A stretch of 64,000 nt of DNA from Planococcus shenhongbingii. Lineage in GTDB: Bacteria > Bacillota > Bacilli > Bacillales_A > Planococcaceae. The translations under genes and the position numbers were made by a program. The notes below the pieces were generated by a model. The model ran no database searches and was not told the origin of the DNA. It was given only the letters and a program-made list of their open reading frames with translations. Shown one piece after another: positions 1 to 8,459 of the stretch; the stretch's first letter is position 1; every line of letters starts with the position of its first letter. The stretch is from positions 3,658,001 to 3,722,000 of the forward strand of contig NZ_CP129235.1 in NCBI RefSeq assembly GCF_030413635.1, written 5' to 3'.

Positions 1-1068
1 TGCGGTGACCCGTTCAGGAAGCGCTTCCTCTAATGCCAGCATGATCACGGAGCAGACCTGGTCGCTCAAGTGGTTCCCGAACCCTGTCGCTGCAGGATAG
101 TTAGGGTTCAGCATGGTTCCTTCAGGGACTTTCAGCGTAATGCATCTTTGAACGGCTTCGTTGTGGGCGATTTCCTGCTCGCTTAACATGAAGAACGTGA
201 TCATTACGGAAGAAAGCGTTACCGGATACGGCGCATTGACGTACCCTTTCGTTTGAGGGGAAGTCCCTTCAAAATCGAACGTAATGTGTTCATCGTCCAC
301 TTGGATGTCGACTTTGATGGTCATTTCCGCATCATGGTCATGGCCGTCATCTCTGACTTTCCATGACGCCTTGTAATTGCCGTTCGGCATGCCTTTGATG
401 ATCTTTTTCGCCATCTTCTCGGTGGAATTGAAGATTTCTTCAACCGCCTCGTAAATCACTTCTTTTGAATATTGTTCAAACAGCACTTTCAGTTCTCTTT
501 CACCGACCGTACAGCCGCCTACCATGGCATGGATATCATCCCCGACGATCGGCAGCCTGACATTGCCGATGACCAGATCCCACACATCGTACCGCAGCTT
601 CCCTTTTTCATAGATTTTTAAAGGGGTGATCCGCAAGCCTTCCTGCCATAAATCGGTGGCATTGGGATTGTAGGAGCCTGGAACAGCTCCCCCTACATCC
701 GCCTGGTGGGCTGTGATGACCGTCCATGCCACACATTCCCCGTTATGGAAAACTGGTTTCAGCACTTTCCAATCGGAGTTCTGGTTGCCTCCGGTAAACG
801 GATCGTTGTGGAGGAAAACGTCCCCTTCATAGACGTCCTCACCGAAGTATTTCACGACTTCCTTGACGCCCGGACTTGCTGCATATCCAAGAATCGGGAT
901 GTATTCTGTCTGCTCAATCAAATTCCCCTGGAAATCATAGATCCCTAATGAAAAGTCACGGCCCTCCACAAGCAAAGGCGAATGCGCACTTCGTTCAATG
1001 ACAACTCCCATTTGGCGCCCGATTGCTTTCAAACGGTTGGACAGTATTGAAACTAGGATTTGATCCAT
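1..1068 (-). CDS. hyuB: Hydantoinase B/oxoprolinase family subunit (3' part beyond the window edge)
   Basis: The frame is open from an ATG at 1068 to the first base of the window, so only the N-terminal 356 residues are present. It starts MDQILVSILSNRLKAIGRQM and contains motifs typical of HyuB: ERSAHSPLLVEGRDFS, HNDPFTGGNQNSDW and TAHQADVGG. In the family, HyuB works with HyuA in ATP-dependent opening of hydantoin or 5-oxoproline rings. The start overlaps the end of hyuA by 16 bases, which suggests translational coupling. The GAGGAAAAAGT sequence just upstream of the ATG supplies the ribosome binding site. The exact substrate cannot be read from the sequence. Confidence 0.9.
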   Translation of the reverse strand, partial: MDQILVSILSNRLKAIGRQMGVVIERSAHSPLLVEGRDFSLGIYDFQGNLIEQTEYIPILGYAASPGVKEVVKYFGEDVYEGDVFLHNDPFTGGNQNSDWKVLKPVFHNGECVAWTVITAHQADVGGAVPGSYNPNATDLWQEGLRITPLKIYEKGKLRYDVWDLVIGNVRLPIVGDDIHAMVGGCTVGERELKVLFEQYSKEVIYEAVEEIFNSTEKMAKKIIKGMPNGNYKASWKVRDDGHDHDAEMTIKVDIQVDDEHITFDFEGTSPQTKGYVNAPYPVTLSSVMITFFMLSEQEIAHNEAVQRCITLKVPEGTMLNPNYPAATGFGNHLSDQVCSVIMLALEEALPERVTA

Positions 1069-3176
1069 ACTTTTTCCTCCTCTTGTGCTTGAAGTGCAAG
1101 GGCTGAATCCCGGATGATGAAATTGCCGTGTTTGTTCAGATGAACATTGAAGCCGGTCGGCACGACGATTGTCGTCGTAGTCAGTTCGATGATTGCCGGC
1201 CCTTGAAGCGCCGCTCCCGCTTTCATGGTTTCGCCGTCGTATACATCGGTTTCGAGCAATTGTTTCGTCACCGGATCGAATACCTTGCGTTTGTTTTTGG
1301 CTTGGAGTTTTTCATGCTCTGCCATTTCTTCAATAGTCTGGGCTTTGAACTCCGACTGTTTGCCTTTGCACGTCAAGCGGATGTTCATGACTTCAAGGTC
1401 GCTGTTCAATAAGCTGAAGCCAAACAGCCTTTCATGTTCGGCATGGAATTTGTCAGCGACTTCCGCTTTATTTTCTTTGGCCATGTCTTCTTCCGCTATT
1501 TCAATGGTCACTTCATAATGCTGGCCGAGGTACCGCATATCCAGCCCGTAGACCAATGCGCTTTCTTCTTCTTTGACGCCTTCGTTCAACAAGGCTTTCA
1601 GCCCGAGCGTCCGGTCTTCACTCAGCACGTCCATGATTTCGGCCATGTTGGCAGCCTTCCAGTTTTTGTTGTAGGTCTTGACATAGTCATGTCTCAAATT
1701 GGATGCAAGCATCCCTACCGCACACAGCACGGAAGAGAATTTTGGAACGACGATTTCCTTGATGTCCAGTTCTTTTGCAATCATCGCCGCATGCACCGGA
1801 CCAGCGCCTCCCGCTACCACCAGCGGGAATGAACGGGGATCATGGCCCTGCAGCACCGTCGCTTCCTTGATGCCGTTCGCCATATTCAAATTGGAGATCT
1901 CGTAAATCCCGAGTGCCGCTTCTTCGATGCTCATCCCGAGCGGTTTGGCCACATGCTCGGACACGGCCTGCCGTGCCTTTTCCAGGTTCAGCGAAATGCC
2001 GCCTCCCAGGAAATAATCAGGATTCAGATACCCCAGTACCAGGTCGGCATCGGAACAGGTCGGCAGCTCACCGCCGCGGTCGTAGCATGCCGGGCCCGGA
2101 ACTGCCGTGGCGCTTTGCGGACCGACTTTTAATAAGCCGCCGTCATCGATCCAGGCAATGCTTCCCCCGCCGGAGCCGATCGTGTGGATATCCGCCATCG
2201 GCAGGGAAATGAGGTTTCGTTTTACTTCCCCCTCTTTTTTGATGCTTATTTCTCCTTTGTCGATGATGGAAGCTTCAAAAGAAGTCCCTCCCATATCAAC
2301 GACGATAGCGTCATTGAACCCGCTCGTTTTGGCAAACACACTGCCTGCTACCGGGCCTCCTGCCGGGCCTGATAAAACAGTTGTCGCCGGGACTTCCACC
2401 ACGTTTAATGGATTAGTTACGCCGCCGTTGGACTGCATGATCAGCAATTCGCCTTCGAAATGGAGGCCGCGCAGTTTGTCGACAAGGTGGCCGATGTAAT
2501 TTTTCAGGATAGGGCCGACATACGAATTCATCGCGACCGTACTCACTCGGTTATAAAGCCGGACAACAGATGCCACATCCGTGGAAATGGATACAAACGC
2601 GTCCGGCATCAATTCCTCTACGTATTTCTTCGCCAAAATTTCATTTTGGGGATTGGCGTAGGAATGCATGAAGCAAATGGCGACAGATGAAATCCCTTCT
2701 TCCTTGAAAAGCTCGACGGCGTTCTTTAAATCTTCTTTGGTGACTTCGGTCAACACCTCCCCGTCGAGATGGGTCCGTTCTTTTGCGCCGTATATCAAGT
2801 GCCGGGGGACCAGTGGCTTCGGTGCCGCGTATTTATTGTCATAAAGATGCTCTTTGCTGCGTACGCCGCGGCGCATCTGCAGGACATCCCTGAACCCTTC
2901 CGTTGTGATCAAGCCGGTTTTGGCTCCTTTGTCAGTCAACACCGCATTGGTCGTTACGGTCGTTCCATGAACGATCAAACCGGTCTGCTCCAATAGCTGC
3001 TGGGCTGTCAAGTTGAATTTCGCAGCAATATTGCGGATGCCGTTCAGCACGCCTTCCGATGGATCATGGGGTGTCGTCAATACCTTTTCAATCAACTGCT
3101 GGTCATTTTCGGAATTCAGAAACAGAAAGTCAGTGAAAGTGCCTCCAACATCAATGCCCATTGTAAATTTCGACAT
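1053..3176 (-). CDS. hyuA: Hydantoinase A/oxoprolinase family subunit
   Basis: This is a protein of about 707 residues starting MSKFTMGIDVGGTFTDFLF, the N-terminal ASKHA ATP-binding signature of HyuA. Further ATPase motifs are LSGPAGGPVAGS and VDMGGTSFE, then GSGGGSIAW. Upstream in-frame codons exist to 3266, but the AAGGGGG ribosome binding site lies just before the ATG at 3176, and the extra residues do not resemble the family. It lies 13 bases after the M24-fold gene and overlaps hyuB, so the three form one operon. The pair probably hydrolyses a cyclic amide (hydantoin, N-methylhydantoin or oxoproline type). The substrate is unassigned. Confidence 0.9.
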   Translation of the reverse strand: MSKFTMGIDVGGTFTDFLFLNSENDQQLIEKVLTTPHDPSEGVLNGIRNIAAKFNLTAQQLLEQTGLIVHGTTVTTNAVLTDKGAKTGLITTEGFRDVLQMRRGVRSKEHLYDNKYAAPKPLVPRHLIYGAKERTHLDGEVLTEVTKEDLKNAVELFKEEGISSVAICFMHSYANPQNEILAKKYVEELMPDAFVSISTDVASVVRLYNRVSTVAMNSYVGPILKNYIGHLVDKLRGLHFEGELLIMQSNGGVTNPLNVVEVPATTVLSGPAGGPVAGSVFAKTSGFNDAIVVDMGGTSFEASIIDKGEISIKKEGEVKRNLISLPMADIHTIGSGGGSIAWIDDGGLLKVGPQSATAVPGPACYDRGGELPTCSDADLVLGYLNPDYFLGGGISLNLEKARQAVSEHVAKPLGMSIEEAALGIYEISNLNMANGIKEATVLQGHDPRSFPLVVAGGAGPVHAAMIAKELDIKEIVVPKFSSVLCAVGMLASNLRHDYVKTYNKNWKAANMAEIMDVLSEDRTLGLKALLNEGVKEEESALVYGLDMRYLGQHYEVTIEIAEEDMAKENKAEVADKFHAEHERLFGFSLLNSDLEVMNIRLTCKGKQSEFKAQTIEEMAEHEKLQAKNKRKVFDPVTKQLLETDVYDGETMKAGAALQGPAIIELTTTTIVVPTGFNVHLNKHGNFIIRDSALALQAQEEEKVWIKS

Positions 3177-3189
3177 AATCGTGTCCCCC

Positions 3190-4338
3190 TTAAAGTTTGA
3201 TGATATCGTACGCGCTTTGGCTGAGTGATTCCGCTCCGTCTTCAGTGATGATAAATACATCGGCAATACTGACTCCGTATTTCTCTTGCTTGTCCGAGTA
3301 ATTCGGATGCACGCTAATGACCATGTTTTCTTCGAACAGGCTTGTATCGGTATCCGTTAAAATCGGCAAATCATGGTCTACGCCAATTCCATGGCCATGC
3401 CAGATGCCCATGTTGACGTCCAGGTTTTCAGTATGTTTGTGGATGATTTTCGCTACTGTATTGATCGGAATTCCCGGTTTCAAGGTCTGCTGGATTTCTT
3501 TCATCGCGTTGACACAGGATTGCGCCAGTTCCAATTCTTCCTTTGAAACTTCCCCTACTGTGAATAACCCGCCTTTTTCCACCCAGTAACCGTTTTCATC
3601 AATCAATTCAACGTATGCTGTTACAACTGAGTTGTTGGTGATTTTGTCAGAAGTCGGTTTTCTCAGGAAATACGGCCCTTCTTCCACAAAAATCAACGTG
3701 TCGATGGCTCCTTTTGCACGTGCGATTTTTTCAATGTCAGCAGCGATTTCCGCTGAGGTTCTGCCGGGCTTGATCGCGTTTTTAAACTCTTCAAAGCTTT
3801 CAAGGGCCAAAGAATAAGATTGGCGGATCCCGTCCTGCTCATCCGGAGATTTGATGCCTTTGATTTTCTCGATGTTTTTGGTTATATCCAGCACTTCAGC
3901 ATCTAACAGGCTTTTCAGCGTAGAACTCTGGCTGCTGCTCATCATCGATTCAAGCCCGACCACTCCTACTTTCTTCGGCTCATACGAATTGATCAGTTCC
4001 CCGATCTGCTGGTACAAATCAGCTTCCGAATGAATCACGTCTCCTGTGCCAAGGAAGCGGGAATCCTTCACAAAGCCCATGTGCTCCGCTAAATACCGGT
4101 CTGCCCTTGTCGTGTAATAAGCAATCGGCTCCTGCCCTTTCGCATAAATGATGAAACCCGGCCGAAGGATTGGATAATACCCTCCAAAATAATAAAGGAA
4201 GCCATATTGCGTAATGATTCCTTTGCCGTAGACGACGACTACATCCAGCTTTTCAGTTTCCATTAATGAATCCAGCTGATCCCATCGATATTTTACGGCG
4301 TTTTTTTCATTGTACGTTTCCATTATCTTATTCGTCAT
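3190..4338 (-). CDS. M24 (creatinase/aminopeptidase P fold) protein without the usual metal ligands
   Basis: The 382-residue protein has a creatinase-type N-terminal domain (about 1-150) and a pita-bread M24 domain (about 160-382). GHGIGVDHDLP near the C-terminus retains the family histidine. By eye, the other positions that bind two metals in M24 peptidases look changed: VELIDENGYWVE replaces the two-aspartate segment, ISVHPNY replaces the T-V-E-P-G segment, and SIADVFII replaces the final R-x-E-D segment. A non-peptidase role is therefore likely, as in creatinase, which uses this fold without metals. It is first in an operon with hyuA and hyuB. An AAGGGGAG ribosome binding site precedes the ATG. 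The substrate is unknown. Confidence 0.75.
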   Translation of the reverse strand: MTNKIMETYNEKNAVKYRWDQLDSLMETEKLDVVVVYGKGIITQYGFLYYFGGYYPILRPGFIIYAKGQEPIAYYTTRADRYLAEHMGFVKDSRFLGTGDVIHSEADLYQQIGELINSYEPKKVGVVGLESMMSSSQSSTLKSLLDAEVLDITKNIEKIKGIKSPDEQDGIRQSYSLALESFEEFKNAIKPGRTSAEIAADIEKIARAKGAIDTLIFVEEGPYFLRKPTSDKITNNSVVTAYVELIDENGYWVEKGGLFTVGEVSKEELELAQSCVNAMKEIQQTLKPGIPINTVAKIIHKHTENLDVNMGIWHGHGIGVDHDLPILTDTDTSLFEENMVISVHPNYSDKQEKYGVSIADVFIITEDGAESLSQSAYDIIKL

Positions 4339-4369
4339 TGTATTCTCCCCTTTGCTAAATTTAGAGCAT

Positions 4370-4436
4370 CAATGTAAAGAGCAACCTCGCTTTTAAGTTT
4401 ATAGAAAATTCTGTACATTGATTTGACTACAATGTA
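4370..4436. promoter_or_regulatory. Candidate operator half-sites for the GntR-type regulator
   Basis: CAATGTA occurs at 4370-4376 and again at 4430-4436, and its inverse TACATTG at 4414-4420. The last two form an inverted repeat with a 9-base spacer. They lie between the divergent M24/hyuAB operon and the GntR/FCD regulator, where an operator is expected. Assignment to this regulator is inference. Confidence 0.45.
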
Positions 4437-4540
4437 TGATAAGAGAAAATCAAAGTCAATAAAGTTTCATGTAAAAAAAGTTTACACAAAAATTTTTATA
4501 CGTATAAATCTTATTCGAGTAAAACATTAAGGAGGATATT

Positions 4541-5251
4541 ATGGAACTGTTCACTAAACTGAAAGATTTCGAGCTGCAGTCAGTGCCTTTACAGATTGCA
4601 ACAGCCATTCAAAAACAAATATACAAGCAAGAGTTGAAACCCGGAGACCGTTTGCCGAAACAAGAAGAACTGGCGGATTTTTTCGCGGTGAGCAGGCCGA
4701 CCATCCGGGAAGCGCTGGATTTGTTGATGGAATCCCAGTTAATCCAACGGGAATCGCCCAAATCGAAAAGTTATGTCATCGCTAATTTCCATCCCGATAA
4801 AGCCTTGAAAAGCGTGCAAGATATTATATTGCTATCTTTAACTTTTAATACATTAACGAAGTGGGAACTCTTTGCAATTAGAGAAATGATTGAAATTCCG
4901 TGTGCTGCTTTAGCGGCAAAAAACAGAACCGAGGAAGATATCAGGGAGTTGGAGCTGCTGCTGCCTGGTCCAGAAATCCTGACAAAGAGCGTCCCTGAAA
5001 TTTTCGAGGCAGATGCCAGGTTCCATATCAAGCTGGCGGAATGCACCCGCAATCCCTTAGCGAAGACTTTAGTAGAGTCTTTAGTGTATGCCTATTTCAA
5101 ATTGGATATTTTCATTAGCGAGGTTGAGAAGCAGTCTATAATAGATGGCTTGCCGGAACTTTTCGAAGCCGTGAAAAATGGAGATGAGGAAGAGGCAAAA
5201 GAGAAAATGACGGAGCATATGGAACATTTCAAGTACTACCATAATAAATGA
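4541..5251 (+). CDS. GntR family regulator, FadR/FCD type
   Basis: The 236-residue protein has a winged-helix domain at about residues 15-85 (KPGDRLPKQEELADFF followed by VSRPTIREALDLL, a classic GntR recognition helix). A helical FCD ligand domain follows from about 100 to 225. FCD proteins usually bind carboxylic acids and act as repressors of adjacent catabolic genes. It is divergent from the M24-hyuA-hyuB operon and is the likely regulator of it. AAGGAGGATATT precedes the ATG. The ligand is unknown. Confidence 0.88.
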   Translation: MELFTKLKDFELQSVPLQIATAIQKQIYKQELKPGDRLPKQEELADFFAVSRPTIREALDLLMESQLIQRESPKSKSYVIANFHPDKALKSVQDIILLSLTFNTLTKWELFAIREMIEIPCAALAAKNRTEEDIRELELLLPGPEILTKSVPEIFEADARFHIKLAECTRNPLAKTLVESLVYAYFKLDIFISEVEKQSIIDGLPELFEAVKNGDEEEAKEKMTEHMEHFKYYHNK

Positions 5252-5316
5252 CAGCCGCAGCTTTAAGAGAGTGAATTTCGGAACTGGCAGAGGATCTTCG
5301 TTTCTCATCTGCATGC

Positions 5317-5356
5317 AAGAAAAGGGCTTTCCAGTTTCCTGGAAAGCCCTTTTCTT
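5317..5356. terminator. Bidirectional terminator between the GntR gene and larC
   Basis: A perfect 18-bp stem (AAGAAAAGGGCTTTCCAG) with a TTTC loop, T-rich on both strands. It sits between the converging gntR (+) and larC (-) genes. The same stem core reappears at 13375-13411. Confidence 0.9.
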
Positions 5357-5436
5357 TAGGTCCGGCTCAAGGGCATACTTGATGCCGAGCAGGAAGCTGA
5401 TGACAAGAATGGACAGCAGATTCAATTCTGCCACAA

Positions 5437-6774
5437 TCAGTACCTCACATTATCCAGAGTTTCGACGTGGGTGCCAGCCGCCTGTTGGACTGCCAGGAAG
5501 ACATCCCGAAGCGGCACCTTATGCGCAGCCGCCGCTTTTTTCACCTCTTCGAATTCGGGCGACATCTTGATGATTTCCCCTTCGATCCTGCCCACTTTGA
5601 CGGTGATGCTGCCGAAAGCCGTGGCGACGATTTTGAATTCCCGGTCCAGGATGCGCCGGGTCCAATCAGTTTTGCGGACGCCGAACGTGCTCGTTTCACG
5701 CAGCAGGATATCTTCCAGGACAAACGCATTTTCCGGTTTCGCCAGGACCGTAATCAGTGTCCCCGGCCGGCTTTTCTTCATGGCGACCGGCGTGTAGTAG
5801 ACGTCCAGTGCGCCGGCGCCAAGCAGCCTTTCCATGACGTAGCCGAGCGTCTCTCCTGTCGAATCATCGAGCTGGCATTCAAGTACCGAGATTTTCTCGC
5901 GGGCAGCCATGGTTTCTTCATTGAACAGCACGGCGCGCAGGACATTCGGGTGCTCGAAGTTCTTTTTTCCCGCTCCATAGCCGATGTTGTCGATGGCCAG
6001 TGCCGGCAAGTGGCCATAATCGTCCGCCAGCGCTTTCAGAAAAGCCGCTCCGGTCGGGGTGGTCAATTCGCCGCGCACGTGGAAATCGGCGAGCGGCACG
6101 CCTTTCAGGATTTCGGCGGTCGCCGGCGCCGGAATTGGATACAGCCCATGGGCAATCATGATTTTGCCGTGGCCGGTCGGCACCGGCGATGCCGCGATGC
6201 GGTCGATGCCGAGGTTTTCAAGCGCCAGGCACACGCCGATGATGTCGATGATGGAATCCATTGCGCCCACTTCATGGAAATGCACTTCTTGCGGATCCAT
6301 ACCGTGTATTTTCCCTTCCGCTTCGGCGATGGTCTGGAACACAGCGAGGCTCCTTTGTTTGACGCGCGGCGGCAGTTCGCTGCTTTCGATCATGCCGAGG
6401 ATGGCCGATGCTTTCCGGTGCGAATGGGAATGATGGCCGTCGTCATGCGCATGCTCGTGGCCGGAATGGCTGTGGCTGTGCGAATGCTCATGATGATGCG
6501 TATGGCTATGCGAATGCTCTTGGCTATGTCCAGCTGAATGATCGTCAGCGTGTGAATGCGCATGGCTGTGTTCCGCTTCCTGGAACTGCAGATCCAGCAA
6601 TTTCGCTGAAATGCCGCGCTTGTCGACTTGCTTGACATTCAGCGTGAACGGGTCGATCGGCAGTTTTTTCAAGTGTCCACTGATGTAGCCGATGTCAGCT
6701 CCGAGATCGATGAGCGCCGACAGCGTCATGTCTCCGGAGATGCCAGATTGGCAGTCAAGATACAGAAGTTTCAT
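5437..6774 (-). CDS. larC: Nickel-pincer cofactor biosynthesis protein LarC (CTP-dependent nickel insertase)
   Basis: The 445-residue protein starts MKLLYLDCQSGISGDM, the LarC signature. It inserts nickel into the pyridinium-dithiocarboxylate mononucleotide cofactor. In Lactiplantibacillus plantarum LarC is split into two frames joined by ribosomal frameshifting. Here both halves are one uninterrupted frame, including the C-terminal part beginning near LECQLDDSTGETLGY. Residues of about 68-125 form a dense His/Ser/Asp/Glu stretch rich in HSH and HEH, a likely metal-storage loop. The start overlaps the end of larB by 20 bases. It is the last gene of the operon and is followed by a strong terminator. 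Confidence 0.93.
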   Translation of the reverse strand: MKLLYLDCQSGISGDMTLSALIDLGADIGYISGHLKKLPIDPFTLNVKQVDKRGISAKLLDLQFQEAEHSHAHSHADDHSAGHSQEHSHSHTHHHEHSHSHSHSGHEHAHDDGHHSHSHRKASAILGMIESSELPPRVKQRSLAVFQTIAEAEGKIHGMDPQEVHFHEVGAMDSIIDIIGVCLALENLGIDRIAASPVPTGHGKIMIAHGLYPIPAPATAEILKGVPLADFHVRGELTTPTGAAFLKALADDYGHLPALAIDNIGYGAGKKNFEHPNVLRAVLFNEETMAAREKISVLECQLDDSTGETLGYVMERLLGAGALDVYYTPVAMKKSRPGTLITVLAKPENAFVLEDILLRETSTFGVRKTDWTRRILDREFKIVATAFGSITVKVGRIEGEIIKMSPEFEEVKKAAAAHKVPLRDVFLAVQQAAGTHVETLDNVRY

Positions 6775-7450
6775 GGTGGACCCCCTCGGTTGCCAGTTTC
6801 AGGATCATGGCGGCCTGGTAAGCTGCCCCGAAGCCGTTGTCGATATTGACGACGCTCATGCCGGATGCACAGGAGCTCATCATTGCCAGCAGCGGCGTGA
6901 TGCCTTCCAGATGCACGCCGTAGCCCACGGATGTCGGGACGGCAATGACCGGCCGCTGGACGAGTCCGCCGACGACGCTTGGCAAGGCGCCTTCCATGCC
7001 GGCCACCACGATGAGGACACTCGCTTTGGTGATTTCGTCCCTGTAGGCGAGCAAGCGGTCGATGCCGGCGACGCCGACGTCATAGATCCGCTTGACGCTG
7101 CAGCCCATCCATTCGGCCGTGATCGCCGCTTCTTCCGCGACGAACAGATCGGACGTTCCGGCTGCCAGCACCAGCACTCCCCCTCCGAAATTCAGGACGG
7201 GCTTGCCGTATAGGAGGATGCGCGATGTGCTGTCATATACCGCTTCCGGAAAGCGCTTCAGCAGCATCTCCGCTTTTTCCTTGGCGACCCGCGTCACCAT
7301 GACTTTGCCGTGCCGTTCAATCAATTTGCCCATGATTGCCTCAATATGCTCGACCGCTTTCCCTTCACCGTAAACAACTTCCGGAAAGCCCTGCCGCTGC
7401 TCCCGGTCATAATCCACTTTACTGAATCCCAAATCTTCAAAGTTCTCCAT
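6755..7450 (-). CDS. larB: Pyridinium-3,5-biscarboxylate mononucleotide synthase LarB
   Basis: The 231-residue protein has the PurE-like LarB C-terminal domain, with VIAVPTSVGYGVHLEG and NIDNGFGAAYQAAMI as recognisable motifs. LarB carboxylates and hydrolyses nicotinate adenine dinucleotide, the first step in making the nickel-pincer cofactor. The AGGTGA ribosome binding site lies at the usual distance before ATG 7450. It lies between larE (151-base gap) and larC (20-base overlap). Length is normal for the family. Confidence 0.93.
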   Translation of the reverse strand: MENFEDLGFSKVDYDREQRQGFPEVVYGEGKAVEHIEAIMGKLIERHGKVMVTRVAKEKAEMLLKRFPEAVYDSTSRILLYGKPVLNFGGGVLVLAAGTSDLFVAEEAAITAEWMGCSVKRIYDVGVAGIDRLLAYRDEITKASVLIVVAGMEGALPSVVGGLVQRPVIAVPTSVGYGVHLEGITPLLAMMSSCASGMSVVNIDNGFGAAYQAAMILKLATEGVHHETSVS

Positions 7451-7601
7451 GTTGTCACCTGCTATCTTAGTCTTGGCTTTAAAAGCGTGCCCCGCTTTTA
7501 TTCCAGAGTTTCATGCGCCTGTCCGCTGCCTCCATAACTGCAGAGAAACGAACCCGTTCTCCGTGAAGGCCGGGTCCGCGTGTGTTTCGCCTTGAGATTC
7601 C

Positions 7602-8435
7602 TCAGTTGGCCTTGTCTTCCATCTCTTCTTCCGACAGCACTTCGTTCATGCTGCCTGTGCGGTAGCCGCGGAGGTCGATGGAAATGTACTGAAAGCCGAG
7701 CGCCGACAGCTTCAGCAGGATCCGCTCGCGGTGCTTCAGCAGCTTTGCCATCTGTTCCGGCGCCACTTCGATGCGGGCCGTGTTGCCGTGGTGGCGGACA
7801 CGCACCATGTCCACGCCCAGCTTGCTGATGAATTTCTCCGCTTCATCGACTTGGCGGATTTTCTCTTTGTCGAGGCGTTCACCGTACGGAATGCGGGAAG
7901 ACAGGCTGCACGATGCCGGCTTGTCCCATACCGGAAGCTCCAGCGCTTTCGACAGTTCGCGCACTTCGCGTTTGTAGAGGTCCGCTTCCTGCAGGACGCT
8001 GCGCGCACCCGCTTCCGTACGGGCGCGGAGCCCCGGGCGGAAATCATCCAAGTCGTCCATGATCATGCCGTCGAGGACCCAATCATAGCCCAGTTCTCTC
8101 GCCAATTGGTTCAACTGTCCATAAAGCAGCTTCTTGCTGAAATACCAGCTGTCCGGCGTGTTCGCCGCGACGCCTTCGTCTTCGAGCTCCCGGATTTCGG
8201 TTTCAAGGACATTCGCCCCGAGCGCTTTCGCCAGTTGTACAGCACCTTCAAACTCCTCTTTGCGGAACAGTTCCGATGCCACGACTACAGCCAGAACATT
8301 GTCGCTGCCCAGCTCCTGCTGTGCCCGCTTCAGCACCAATGTGCTGTCGACGCCGCCTGAGAATGCCACGATGACGCGGTTCATGCCTTTCAGAATCTCA
8401 CCAAGCCTGTTGTTTTTTTCGATAGTTGCTGTCAT
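7602..8435 (-). CDS. larE: ATP-dependent sacrificial sulfur transferase LarE
   Basis: The 277-residue protein has the PP-loop motif SGGVDS near residue 27, which adenylates the cofactor precursor before sulfur transfer. With the ATG at 8435, DKPASCSLSSRIPYG places a cysteine at residue 176, matching the sacrificial Cys176 of the L. plantarum enzyme, so the cysteine-sacrificing mechanism is likely. An in-frame GTG at 8438 also exists, but AGAGG spacing favours the ATG. It lies 24 bases after larA. Confidence 0.92.
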   Translation of the reverse strand: MTATIEKNNRLGEILKGMNRVIVAFSGGVDSTLVLKRAQQELGSDNVLAVVVASELFRKEEFEGAVQLAKALGANVLETEIRELEDEGVAANTPDSWYFSKKLLYGQLNQLARELGYDWVLDGMIMDDLDDFRPGLRARTEAGARSVLQEADLYKREVRELSKALELPVWDKPASCSLSSRIPYGERLDKEKIRQVDEAEKFISKLGVDMVRVRHHGNTARIEVAPEQMAKLLKHRERILLKLSALGFQYISIDLRGYRTGSMNEVLSEEEMEDKAN

Positions 8436-8459
8436 CACTTTCGCCTCTTTTCGTTTTTT

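Noticed and set aside
5467..6537. A 356-codon plus-strand open frame opposite larC
   Set aside because: It runs antisense to a clear larC gene, contains no known domain, and its low-complexity parts mirror the His-rich LarC insert.
5437..6774. Programmed frameshift in larC, as in lactobacilli
   Set aside because: Both LarC halves are in one continuous frame here, so no frameshift is required.
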